This document shows positions 46,296 to 58,283 of a stretch of 64,000 bases of DNA, in pieces (the stretch's first letter is position 1; the number at the start of each line of letters is the position of its first letter). A program made the position numbers and the translations under genes. The notes below the pieces were generated by a model that was not told the origin of the DNA, ran no database searches, and was given only the letters and a program-made list of their open reading frames with translations. The stretch covers positions 30,281,047 through 30,345,046 of the forward strand of contig NC_085138.1 in the NCBI RefSeq assembly GCF_035046485.1, written 5' to 3'. Origin of the DNA: Aedes albopictus. Taxonomy: Eukaryota > Arthropoda > Insecta > Diptera > Culicidae.

Positions 46296-48650
46296 ACAAC
46301 GACGGACGCGAGGTACGAGGAAATTCATTTCACATCCTTTTGGAGTTTTTTTATTCTCTTGTTTCAGTAAATTTGAGAAAAGTAAAACAGATGGCTGCAT
46401 AAAGATGTTTTAACGTTACTGCATCCTCTTTTATTACGTTTTACGAGAAAAAAGTTGTATTGAATAGAGAGGACACTAGGAATTTCACTTTACTCCTTGT
46501 TTCTAGTTAAGCGTTCAGAACTGCCACAACCACCAAAAACCACTTTCAAAAGTTTAAAGATTGACAAGATGATTAGATTCTTTGAAGAAAAAAGTAGGTC
46601 AAACTCCCACAGCAATAAAACTGCAATAAAAGAATTTCCACTCTACAACAAAGCGGAAACAAAAAAGGAAAGTTATATCTAAAATCAATTTCCCGCTGAT
46701 ATCTCAAGTCCAAGGAGAAACAATCAACGAACTTTATCCACAGCAATTTGAACAGTTGACCCGTCTTGATTCCGGTAAGTCGATAGCACTCACTCTTCAG
46801 ACAGATCGACAGACAGTCAGACCGGGGGGCAGTCGGTAACTTCTGTATTGTAAGTTGTTGCTCTCTTCACCAGCGACAGTTTAAATTGCGCTCTTGGTCC
46901 AATACCAAGTTTGGCCGTTGGTCAGGAAATAAAATTGCTCAAGCAAGACAAAAAGAAAACTTTCACGGTGAACAATTTACTGTGATTTCATCGCGACGGT
47001 TTGATGTTGGTGAAGTGGGGCTGAATGAGCTGAGAAGAATGGGAGACAAGACTCGCCTTCAGCACTTCTGTTCTCATTCATAATCATAATCATTTTACTA
47101 CTTCTTTGTCAAGTCGATTTTATATTCATATAGCTATTTATACTTTTATTTCTGTTTTTATACTATTTTTATTCATATTCTCGTTTTCATTGCTGTTGTT
47201 ATATTGGTTTATATTGCTATTCTCACTCAAACTGTTCCTTTTCCCTATTTTATTCTATGTTAATAATGCACAATAGGAAGAAAGGAAAAAACAAGACAAA
47301 AGAGGGAAGAATAAAAATAAAATAAAATAAAAAAAACTAAATGAATAAGAATACAAAAGAGCTACTGAAAGACGAAATTGAATTAAACAAAACAGCAAAG
47401 ATTATGAATATGAATTGGAACAGGCGCAAGAAAGGAGAAGTCTTAAATTCAATAAGGGCGTAAATTTACCTAAATACAACATTGAAAACAGGGCATGCCT
47501 TGGGGCAAGCTTAAGAAAAACTTAATGAAGTAATTTTACGTAAAAAGTGCAATCCACACCAATCCTCCCTATAACCGCAGCATTAAAGTTGTATTATTGA
47601 GCCAACCAGAAATCATCAGCTGTCATCATCCCTAACTGCAAGTGCGCGAAATATTCTTCTGGACAATTGGCGCCGGTAGTCTGTTTGGGATAGTTTCTTT
47701 TATCCCCACTTTCTCCAAACAGAAGAAGCTCGTCTACCCTTTTGGCGTCGATGGTGATTAAGAGACGTGGGAAAAGTGGAAAACTTGAAAGAAAAACAAA
47801 AGTTTTTCCGTTGCGCTGGTGGGATGGTCCTGCTAATATGGCACGGGTTCAGTTTCAAAAGCGCTGAAAGGATACATTGAGCTCACAGTCGAAAGTTCCC
47901 GTGGCCGAGGTCTTAAAGGAGAAAGAAGAGTGACGAACTTTTTATACTCCACAACTCGCGATTTCCTCTAAGCCATTCGTTGTTATTGACAGGAGATTGA
48001 ATTATGCCACGAAGAAACAACGAATAGCTTCGGTTGAATAGATTCAAAGCATGGTTCAAAGTTATGATTGATCACCTCACTACTTTTGCCACATTGTTCA
48101 AATGCGAATGCATGAATATCAAATAACGAGGAGCACAGACAGTAGCAACTCCAGTTTAAACAGTGTAACAATTTGAGTAAAATTTTGAACAAATTTAAAA
48201 CTAGTTTCCATCTTAATCAGCAGTGTTTTTTTTTGTTCTTATTTTAGTGTATTTTAACAATTTGCTAATTCTACACTTATCAGCACTGTAAATATCTACC
48301 GCAATTTCAAAACTTGAAACAATTTTAGAAAATTGGTTATTTCTGGGATATTGCTTGCACCATCAATTTCAAGTTGAATGCTGGCATTCCAATTTATGAT
48401 AATTCGCCAAATGTTTAATCGTTATGAATACCAAATTTCTCGCTAAATTTAAACGGCTGATATAGAAGCGTATACATAAGAGCCACGATGGTGCACTGAT
48501 TTATTTAGAAAATTATAAATATTTTCCATTCGATGCATTGATTGAACACTTTGTGTCGTTGATGACACAAAAACTGCACAACACTTGAAATTAAATTTAT
48601 GAAATTGCTGTTACGAAACATGGTTTACTGGCAAACCATACCTTACCCTT
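46296..48650. other. Unique-looking sequence, no supported gene
   Basis: Small open frames (46497-46682, 46886-47083, 47983-48192 minus) have no domain and no consistent splice structure. A pyrimidine-rich stretch (47100-47260) is followed by a purine-rich one (47270-47450). I see no RNA gene. Confidence 0.4.
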
Positions 48651-51600
48651 CAGGAGTTCCTCCGGGAATCCCTTCAGGAGTTCCTCCGGGATTCCCTTCA
48701 GGAGTTCCTCCGGGATTCCCTTCAGGAGTTCCTCCGGGATTCCCTTCAGGAGTTCCTCCGGGATTCCCTTCAGGAGTTCCTCCGGGAATCCCTTCAGGAG
48801 TTCCTCCGGGAATCCCTTCAGGAGTTCCTCCGGGAATCCCTTCAGGAGTTCCTCCGGGAATCCCTTCAGGAGTTCCTCCGGGAATCCCTTCAGGAGTTCC
48901 TCCGGGAATCCCTTCAGGAGTTCCTCCGGGAATTCCTTCAGGAGTTCCTCCGGGAATTCCTTCAGGAGTTCCTCCGGGAATTCCTTCAGGAGTTCCTCCG
49001 GGAAACCCTTCAGGAGTTCCTCCGGGAAACCCTTCAGGAGTTCCTCCGGGAATCCCTTCAGGAGTTCCTCCGGGAATCCCTTCAGGAGTTCCTCCGGGAA
49101 TCCCTTCAGGAGTTCCTCCGGGAATCCCTTCAGGAGTTCCTCCGGGAATCCCTTCAGGAGTTCCTCCGGGAATCCCTTCAGGAGTTCCTCCGGGAATCCC
49201 TTCAGGAGTTCCTCCGGGAATCCCTTCAGGAGTTCCTCCGGGAATCCCTTCAGGAGTTCCTCCGGGAAGCCCTTCAGGAGTTCCTCCGGGAATCCCTTCA
49301 GGAGTTCCTCCGGGAATCCCTTCAGGAGTTCCTCCGGGAATCCCTTCAGGAGTTCCTCCGGGAATCCCTTCAGGAGTTCCTCCGGGAATCCCTTCAGAAG
49401 TTCCTCCGGGAATCCCTTCAGGAGTTCCTCCGGGAATCCCTTCAGGAGTTCCTCCGGGAATCCCTTCAGGAGTTCCTCCGGGAATCCCTTCAGGAGTTCC
49501 TCCGGGAATCCCTTCAGGAGTTCCTCCGGGAATCCCTTCAGGAGTTCCTCCGGGAATCCCTTCAGGAGTTCCTCCGGGAATCCCTTCAGGAGTTCCTCCG
49601 GGAATCCCTTCAGGAGTTCCTCCGGGAATCCCTTCAGGAGTTCCTCCGGGATTCCCTTCAGGAGTTCCTCCGGGATTCCCTTCAGGAGTTCCTCCGGGAT
49701 TCCCTTCAGGAGTTCCTCCGGGAATCCCTTCAGGAGTTCCTCCGGGAATTCCTTCAGGAGTTCCTCCGGGAATTCCTTCAGGAGTTCCTCCGGGAATCCC
49801 TTCAGGAGTTCCTCCGGGAATCCCTTCAGGAGTTCCTCCGGGAATTCCTTCAGGAGTTCCTCCGGGAATTCCTTCAGGAGTTCCTCCGGGAATTCCTTCA
49901 GGAGTTCCTCCGGGAAACCCTTCAGGAGTTCCTCCGGGAAACCCTTCAGGAGTTCCTCCGGGAATCCCTTCAGGAGTTCCTCCGGGAATCCCTTCAGGAG
50001 TTCCTCCGGGAATTCCTTCAGGAGTTCCTCCGGGAATCCCTTCAGGAGTTCCTCCGGGAATCCCTTCAGGAGTTCCTCCGGGAATCCCTTCAGCAGTTCC
50101 TGCGGGAATCCCTTCAGGAGTTCCTCCGGGAATTCCTTCAGGAGTTCCTCCGGGAATTCCTTCAGGAGTTCCTCCGGGAATTCCTTCAGGAGTTCCTCCG
50201 GGAATTCCTTCAGGAGTTCCTCCGGGAATTCCTTCAGGAGTTCCTCCGGGAATTCCTTCAGGAGTTCCTCCGGGAATTCCTTCAGGAGTTCCTCCGGGAA
50301 TTCCTTCAGGAGTTCCTCCGGGAATTCCTTCAGGAGTTCCTCCGGGAATTCCTTCAGGAGTTCCTCCGGGAATTCCTTCAGGAGTTCCTCCGGGAATTCC
50401 TTCAGGAGTTCCTCCGGGAATTCCTTCAGGAGTTCCTCCGGGATTCCCTTCAGGAGTTCCTCCGGGATTCCCTTCAGGAGTTCCTCCGGGATTCCCTTCA
50501 GGAGTTCCTCCGGGATTCCCTTCAGGAGTTCCTCCGGGATTCCCTTCAGGAGTTCCTCCGGGATTCCCTTCAGGAGTTCCTCCGGGATTCCCTTCAGGAG
50601 TTCCTCCGGGATTCCCTTCAGGAGTTCCTCCGGGAATCCCTTCAGGAGTTCCTCCGGGAATCCCTTCAGGAGTTCCTCCGGGAATCCCTTCAGGAGTTCC
50701 TCCGGGAATCCCTTCAGGAGTTCCTCCGGGAATCCCTTCAGGAGTTCCTCCGGGAATTCCTTCAGGAGTTCCTCCGGGAAACCCTTCAGGAGTTCCTCCG
50801 GGAAACCCTTCAGGAGTTCCTCCGGGAATCCCTTCAGGAGTTCCTCCGGGAATCCCTTCAGGAGTTCCTCCGGGAATCCCTTCAGGAGTTCCTCCGGGAA
50901 TCCCTTCAGGAGTTCCTCCGGGAATCCCTTCAGGAGTTCCTCCGGGAATCCCTTCAGGAGTTCCTCCGGGAATCCCTTCAGGAGTTCCTCCGGGAATCCC
51001 TTCAGGAGTTCCTCCGGGAATCCCTTCAGGAGTTCCTCCGGGAAACCCTTCAGGAGTTCCTCCGGGAATCCCTTCAGGAGTTCCTCCGGGAATCCCTTCA
51101 GGAGTTCCTCCGGGAATCCCTTCAGGAGTTCCTCCGGGAATCCCTTCAGGAGTTCCTCCGGGAATCCCTTCAGGAGTTCCTCCGGGAATCCCTTCAGGAG
51201 TTCCTCCGGGAATCCCTTCAGGAGTTCCTCCGGGAATCCCTTCAGGAGTTCCTCCGGGAATCCCTTCAGGAGTTCCTCCGGGAATCCCTTCAGGAGTTCC
51301 TCCGGGAATCCCTTCAGGAGTTCCTCCGGGAATCCCTTCAGGAGTTCCTCCGGGAATCCCTTCAGGAGTTCCTCCGGGAATCCCTTCAGGAGTTCCTCCG
51401 GGAATCCCTTCAGGAGTTCCTCCGGGAATCCCTTCAGGAGTTCCTCCGGGAATCCCTTCAGGAGTTCCTCCGGGAATCCCTTCAGGAGTTCCTCCGGGAA
51501 TCCCTTCAGGAGTTCCTCCGGGAATCCCTTCAGAAGTTCCTCCGGGAATCCCTTCAGGAGTTCCTCCGGGAATCCCTTCAGGAGTTCCTCCGGGAATCCC

Positions 51601-54600
51601 TTCAGGAGTTCCTCCGGGAATCCCTTCAGGAGTTCCTCCGGGAATCCCTTCAGGAGTTCCTCCGGGAATCCCTTCAGGAGTTCCTCCGGGAATCCCTTCA
51701 GGAGTTCCTCCGGGAATCCCTTCAGGAGTTCCTCCGGGAATCCCTTCAGGAGTTCCTCCGGGAATCCCTTCAGGAGTTCCTCCGGGAATCCCTTCAGGAG
51801 TTCCTCCGGGAATCCCTTCAGGAGTTCCTCCGGGAATCCCTTCAGGAGTTCCTCCGGGAATCCCTTCAGGAGTTCCTCCGGGAATCCCTTCAGGAGTTCC
51901 TCCGGGAATCCCTTCAGGAGTTCCTCCGGGAATCCCTTCAGGCAGTTCCTGCGGGAATCCCTTCAGGAGTTCCTCCGGGAATTCCTTCAGGAGTTCCTCC
52001 GGGAATTCCTTCAGGAGTTCCTCCGGGAATTCCTTCAGGAGTTCCTCCGGGAATTCCTTCAGGAGTTCCTCCGGGAATTCCTTCAGGAGTTCCTCCGGGA
52101 ATTCCTTCAGGAGTTCCTCCGGGAATCCCTTCAGGCAGTTCCTCGGGAATCCCTTCAGGAGTTCCTCCGGGAATTCCTTCAGGAGTTCCTCCGGGAATTC
52201 CTTCAGGAGTTCCTCCGGGAATTCCTTCAGGAGTTCCTCCGGGAATTCCTTCAGGAGTTCCTCCGGGAATTCCTTCAGGAGTTCCTCCGGGAATTCCTTC
52301 AGGAGTTCCTCCGGGAATTCCTTCAGGAGTTCCTCCGGGAATTCCTTCAGGAGTTCCTCCGGGAATTCCTTCAGGAGTTCCTCCGGGAATTCCTTCAGGA
52401 GTTCCTCCGGGAATTCCTTCAGGAGTTCCTCCGGGAATTCCTTCAGGAGTTCCTCCGGGAATTCCTTCAGGAGTTCCTCCGGGAATCCCTTCAGGAGTTC
52501 CTCCGGGAATCCCTTCAGGAGTTCCTCCGGGAATTCCTTCAGGAGTTCCTCCGGGAATTCCTTCAGGAGTTCCTCCGGGAATCCCTTCAGGAGTTCCTCC
52601 GGGAATCCCTTCAGGAGTTCCTCCGGGAATCCTTCAGGAGTTCCTCCGGGAATTCCCTTCAGGAGTTCCTCCGGGAATCCCTTCAGGAGTTCCTCCGGGA
52701 ATCCCTTCAGGAGTTCCTCCGGGAATCCCTTCAGGAGTTCCTCCGGGAATCCCTTCAGGAGTTCCTCCGGGAATCCCTTCAGGAGTTCCTCCGGGAATCC
52801 CTTCAGGAGTTCCTCCGGGAATCCCTTCAGGAGTTCCTCCGGGAATCCCTTCAGGAGTTCCTCCGGGAATCCCTTCAGGAGTTCCTCCGGGAATCCCTTC
52901 AGGAGTTCCTCCGGGAATCCCTTCAGGAGTTCCTCCGGGAATCCCTTCAGGAGTTCCTCCGGGAATCCCTTCAGGAGTTCCTCCGGGAATTCCCTTCAGG
53001 AGTTCCTCCGGGAATCCCTTCAGGAGTTCCTCCGGGAATCCCTTCAGGAGTTCCTCCGGGAATCCCTTCAGGAGTTCCTCCGGGAATCCCTTCAGGAGTT
53101 CCTCCGGGAATCCCTTCAGGAGTTCCTCCGGGAATCCCTTCAGGAGTTCCTCCGGGAATCCCTTCAGGAGTTCCTCCGGGAATCCCTTCAGGAGTTCCTC
53201 CGGGAATTCCCTTCAGGAGTTCCTCCGGGAATTCCCTTCAGGAGTTCCTCCGGGAATTCCTTCAGGAGTTCCTCCGGGAATCCTTCAGGAGTTCCTCCGG
53301 GAATCCCTTCAGGAGTTCCTCCGGGAATCCTTCAGGAGTTCCTCCGGGAATTCCTTCAGGAGTTCCTCCGGGAATCCCTTCAGGAGTTCCTCCGGGAATC
53401 CTTCAGGAGTTCCTCCGGGAATTCCTTCAGGAGTTCCTCCGGGAATCCTTCAGGAGTTCCTCCGGGAATTCCTTCAGGAGTTCCTCCGGGAATCCCTTCA
53501 GGAGTTCCTCCGGGAAACCCTTCAGGAGTTCCTCCGGGAATCCCTTCAGGAGTTCCTCCGGGAATCCCTTCAGGAGTTCCTCCGGGAATCCCTTCAGGAG
53601 TTCCTCCGGGAATCCCTTCAGGAGTTCCTCCGGGAATCCCTTCAGGAGTTCCTCCGGGAATCCCTTCAGGAGTTCCTCCGGAATCCCTTCAGGAGTTCCT
53701 CCGGGAATCCCTTCAGGAGTTCCTCCGGGAATCCCTTCAGGAGTTCCTCCGGGAATCCCTTCAGGAGTTCCTCCGGGAATCCCTTCAGGAGTTCCTCCGG
53801 GAATCCCTTCAGGAGTTCCTCCGGGAATCCCTTCAGGAGTTCCTCCGGGAATCCCTTCAGGAGTTCCTCCGGGAATCCCTTACCTCCGGGAATCCCTTCA
53901 GGAGTTCCTCCGGGAATCCCTTCAGGGTCCTCGAGTTCCTCCGGGAATCCCTTCAGGAGTTCCTCCGGGAATCCCTTCAGGAGTTCCTCCGGGAATCCCT
54001 TCAGGAGTTCCTCCGGGAATCCCTTCAGGAGTTCCTCCGGGAATCCCTCAGGAGTTCCTCCGGAATCCCTTCAGAGTCCTCCGGAATCCTTCAGGAGTTC
54101 CTCCGGGAATCCCTTCAGGAGTTCCTCCGGGAATCCCTTCAGGAGTTCCTCCGGGAATCCCTTCAGGAGTTCCTCCGGGAATCCCTTCAGGAGTTCCTCC
54201 GGGAATCCCTTCAGGAGTTCCTCCGGGAATCCCTTCAGGAGTTCCTCCGGGAATCCCTTCAGGAGTTCCTCCGGGAATCCCTTCAGGAGTTCCTCCGGGA
54301 ATCCCTTCAGGAGTTCCTCCGGGAATCCCTTCAGGAGTTCCTCCGGGAATCCCTTCAGGAGTTCCTCCGGGAATCCCTTCAGGAGTTCCTCCGGGAATCC
54401 CTTCAGGAGTTCCTCCGGGAATCCCTTCAGGAGTTCCTCCGGGAATCCCTTCAGGAGTTCCTCCGGGAATCCCTTCAGGAGTTCCTCCGGGAATCCCTTC
54501 AGCAGTTCCTGCGGGAATCCCTTCAGGAGTTCCTCCGGGAATTCCTTCAGAGTTCCTCCGGGAATTCCTTCAGGAGTTCCTCCGGGAATTCCTTCAGGAG

Positions 54601-55912
54601 TTCCTCCGGGAATTCCTTCAGGAGTTCCTCCGGGAATTCCTTCAGGAGTTCCTCCGGGAATTCCTTCAGGAGTTCCTCCGGGAATTCCTTCAGGAGTTCC
54701 TCCGGGAATTCCTTCAGGAGTTCCTCCGGGAATTCCTTCAGGAGTTCCTCCGGGAATTCCTTCAGGAGTTCCTCCGGGAATTCCTTCAGGAGTTCCGCCG
54801 GGAAACCCTTCAGGAGTTCCTCCGGGAAACCCTTCAGGAGTTCCTCCGGGAATCCCTTCAGGAGTTCCTCCGGGAATCCCTTCAGGAGTTCCTCCGGGAA
54901 TCCCTTCAGGAGTTCCTCCGGGAATCCCTTCAGGAGTTCCTCCGGGAATCCCTTCAGGAGTTCCTCCGGGAATCCCTTCAGGAGTTCCTCCGGGAATCCC
55001 TTCAGGAGTTCCTCCGGGAATCCCTTCAGGAGTTCCTCCGGGAATCCCTTCAGGAGTTCCTCCGGGAATCCCCTTCAGGAGTTCCTCCGGGAATCCCTTC
55101 AGGAGTTCCTCCGGGAATCCCTTCAGGAGTTCCTCCGGGAATCCCTTCAGGAGTTCCTCCGGGAATCCCTTCAGGAGTTCCTCCGGGAATCCCTTCAGGA
55201 GTTCCTCCGGGAATCCCTTCAGGAGTTCCTCCGGGAATCCCTTCAGGAGTTCCTCCGGGAATCCCTTCAGGAGTTCCTCCGGGAATCCCTTCAGGAGTTC
55301 CTCCGGGAATCCCTTCAGGAGTTCCTCCGGGAATCCCTTCAGGAGTTCCTCCGGGAATCCCTTCAGGAGTTCCTCCGGGAATCCCTTCAGGAGTTCCTCC
55401 GGGAATCCCTTCAGGAGTTCCTCCGGGAATCCCTTCAGGAGTTCCTCCGGGAATCCCTTCAGGAGTTCCTCCGGGAATCCCTTCAGGAGTTCCTCCGGGA
55501 ATCCCTTCAGGAGTTCCTCCGGGAATCCCTTCAGGAGTTCCTCCGGGAATCCCTTCAGGAGTTCCTCCGGGAATCCCTTCAGGAGTTCCTCCGGGAATCC
55601 CTTCAGGAGTTCCTCCGGGAATCCCTTCAGGAGTTCCTCCGGGAATCCCTTCAGGAGTTCCTCCGGGAATCCCTTCAGGAGTTCCTCCGGGAATCCCTTC
55701 AGGAGTTCCTCCGGGAATCCCTTCAGGAGTTCCTCCGGGAATCCCTTCAGGAGTTCCTCCGGGAATCCCTTCAGGAGTTCCTCCGGGAATCCCTTCAGGA
55801 GTTCCTCCGGGAATCCCTTCAGGAGTTCCTCCGGGAATCCCTTCAGGAGTTCCTCCGGGAATCCCTTCAGGAGTTCCTTCGGGAATCCCTTCAGGCGTTT
55901 CAGGCGTTCAGG
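48651..55912. repeat. 24-bp minisatellite array 2 (about 300 units)
   Basis: The unit is GGAATCCCTTCA + GGAGTTCCTCCG, 24 bp in two 12-bp halves. Base variants at the AATCCC position define unit types AATCCC, AATTCC, ATTCCC and AAACCC. Because 24 is divisible by 3 and all three forward frames lack stops, one open frame runs 48599-55948 (2449 codons), changing from IPSGVPPG to RSSSGNPF to LQEFLRES at 1-nt indels. I do not call it a gene: no signal peptide, no domain, and the frame is indifferent to indels. Units are in register to about 51940; indels are frequent from 51943 to 54550; the last 800 bp are again uniform. Confidence 0.97.
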
Positions 55913-56312
55913 AGTTTCATGCTCTTAAACCATGCAATATATGGATAATTTGGTATGGGGAAAGCGTAAAGAGTCCAAAAATGGCGACCAGAGTATCCAA
56001 GATAGCGGCCAAAATATCCAAAACGGTGGCTGTTTTGAGGAATTTTAGACTCTAATACCATGTAATAAGGGTACACAGTAATGTTCCGATTTTATTATTG
56101 TCTTTGTGCGACAGACCTTTATTTTTAAATTATTTTCTTACATTTGAAGATAATTTCCCCTACTCTTGTTTAGGATGAATATTCAAAGCGCTATTTGTAG
56201 CACTCATATTTAACAAAAGTTTAAAAGTTATCATAAGAAAATCCAAGATGTTAGCTCAAAATTCTAGATAGCGGTACCCATATTGCGTGGATTTGAAAAA
56301 CAGCTGCCTTTT
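55913..56312. other. Spacer between array 2 and the third palindrome-ended element
   Basis: Contains short related phrases (CCAAAAATGGCGACC, CCAAGATAGCGGCC, CCAAAACGGTGGC). No gene seen. Confidence 0.4.
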
Positions 56313-56338
56313 TGCCTTTTTCGTACACTAAATGTACT

Positions 56339-58283
56339 TGTTGCGGGGGCTGGAGGGGAATTCTCAGTGCAGCAGCCAACAGTGCAGCAATCAGCTATGC
56401 AGCAGCCTCCAGTGCAGCAGCCTCCAGTGCAGCAGCCACCAGTACAGGAGCCGTTGTTGCAGTCACGTACGGGGCAGCAATCCGCAATGCAGGAGCCACC
56501 GGTGCAGCAGTATATACAGCAACAGCCTCCAGTGCAGCAGCCGCCGTTAGTGCAGCAGCTCTCTGTGCAGCAGTCAATGATGCAGCAGCCGTTGGTGCAG
56601 CAGATAGATCGTCAATCTCAAGTGCAGCAGTATGCAGCGCAACAGCTTCCAGTGCAGCAGCCTTCGGAGCGGCAACCCGCGATGCAGCAGCCGTCAGTGC
56701 AGCAGCTAATCGAGTGTCAGCGTCCAGTGCAGCAGCAGGAGCCTTTGGTGCAGCCGCGTATAGTGCAGCAGTCTCAAGTACAGCAGTATCCAGCGCAACC
56801 GTTTCCAGTGCAGCAGCCTTCGGAGCGGCAATCCACGATGCAGCAGCCGTCAGTGCAGCAGCATATCGAATGTCCGCGTCCAGTGCAGCAGCCTTTGGTG
56901 CAGCCGCGTATAGTACAACAGCCTCAAGTTCGTCAGTATCAAGTCCCTCAGTATTCAGAGCAGCAGCCTTCGGTGCAGCAGTCTGCGATGCAGCAGCCGT
57001 CAGTGCAGGAGCATGTAGAACGTCATCATCCAGTGCCACAGCCATCAGTGCAGCGAGGTCAAATCCAACAGCCAATGCAGCTGGCTTCAGCGCAGCCACC
57101 GTCAATGCAGCAGCCGCTGATGCAGCCATCTTCACTTCAACAGCAGTCAGGGCGTTGGCCGTCAGTGCAGGCACGTCCGGTGCAACAGCATCCAGTCCAG
57201 CAGTATGCAGAGCAGCCAAATCTGCTGCCACAATTTCCAATGTGGGCATCACCGGTTCAACAGCTTTCAACGCAGCAGCCTTTGAGGCAGCAACATCCTG
57301 TCGGTACTCCGCCAATATCATCTGAAGGTGCGGCACCAGACGTGAACGGGCAGGAGAGGAGAGTAAACGAACTGCCAACGCCGCAACAGCTAACCTCTCG
57401 TCAATCTTTAGCACGAGATCTGCCTACGTTTTCTGGGGATCCAGCCGAATGGCCGATATTTATCTCCAACTTCGAATACACGACAAGATCATGCGGGTAT
57501 ACAAACGGAGAAAACATGGTGCGCCTACAAAGATGCTTGCGAGGACGTGCATTAGAAAGTGTGCGCAGTCGCTTAGTCTTTCCAGCTGCCGTACCTCAAG
57601 TGATAGAGACGTTGCGGATGAGATATGGTCGTCCGGAGTTGCTTATCAACGTTTTGTTGCAGAAGGTGAAAGCTATGCCCAGTATTCGGGGAGACAAGTT
57701 GGAAGCCCTCATTGAGTTCGGGATGGCGGTTCAAGAACTGTGTGACCACATCGAAGCGGCGGATGAAAGAGCGCATTTGTCGAACCCCACTCTTCTGCAG
57801 GAACTCATTGGAAAGTTGCCCTCAGATCAGAAGCTGATGTGGGCAGGTTTCAAGCGCGGCCGTCCGGGAGTGGATCTAAAGACATTCAGCGAGTATATGG
57901 TCGGCGTAATGCAAGATGCTTCAAGTGTGGTGCTCTACGAACAGGATTCACGGAAGATCGGGACCAGAGAGAAGACGAAAGGGTTCATCAACTCGCACGT
58001 TACCAGGCCAGACGAAACACTCTCTTCGACGACGTCGCAGCAAAAGCCGAGCGGGTGCCTTCATTGCGATAAAGAAGGCCATAAGCTTCGAGAATGCCAA
58101 GCATTCAGGGCACTTTCCGTCGACGATCGCTGGCGACGTATTCGGGCACTGAACGTGTGTCAAATATGTTTGTACAGCCACGGAAAAAGATCCTGTCGGA
58201 TAAACAACCGGTGCAATGTGAATGGATGTCAATTCAAACATCATCCACTGCTGCATGGAAAATCTACGACTCCGACAACATAA
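56339..58283 (+). pseudogene. gag: BEL/Pao gag, 5'-truncated
   Basis: The open frame runs from the element's tip to TAA at 58281-58283; it also extends upstream to 56283 into flanking DNA, which is not part of gag. The first ~330 residues are Gln/Pro/Val-rich, built on VQQP repeats with CAG codons. Next comes the conserved gag core (DLPTFSGDPAEWPIF through GLKRGRPGVDLKTF-like sequence, roughly 57418-57900; DUF1759-type). A zinc knuckle CLHCDKEGHKLREC (about 58057-58098, CX2CX4HX4C) and a second Cys/His cluster ending HHPLLH follow; this arrangement is standard for BEL/Pao. No initiator ATG is preserved at a plausible position; the first in-frame ATG inside the element (about 56397) lies within the Gln-rich repeat. 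The role in particle assembly is inferred from the family. Confidence 0.85.

Noticed and set aside
48651..55912. CRISPR-like array
   Set aside because: There are no unique spacers; it is a continuous tandem repeat in a eukaryotic genome.
48651..55912. Telomeric or centromeric satellite
   Set aside because: Nothing in the flanks shows chromosome-end or centromere context; unique DNA and transposons lie on both sides.
48599..55948. A 2449-codon open frame resembling a collagen-like or silk-like protein (IPSGVPPG repeats)
   Set aside because: All forward frames of the 24-bp unit are stop-free, the frame changes at indels without closing, and there is no signal peptide or non-repeat domain.
56312..57414. 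Ala-rich open frames longer than 330 codons on both strands over gag
   Set aside because: They are shadows of the CAG-repeat bias in the gag frame (GCA on the same strand, GCT/GCC-type on the other).
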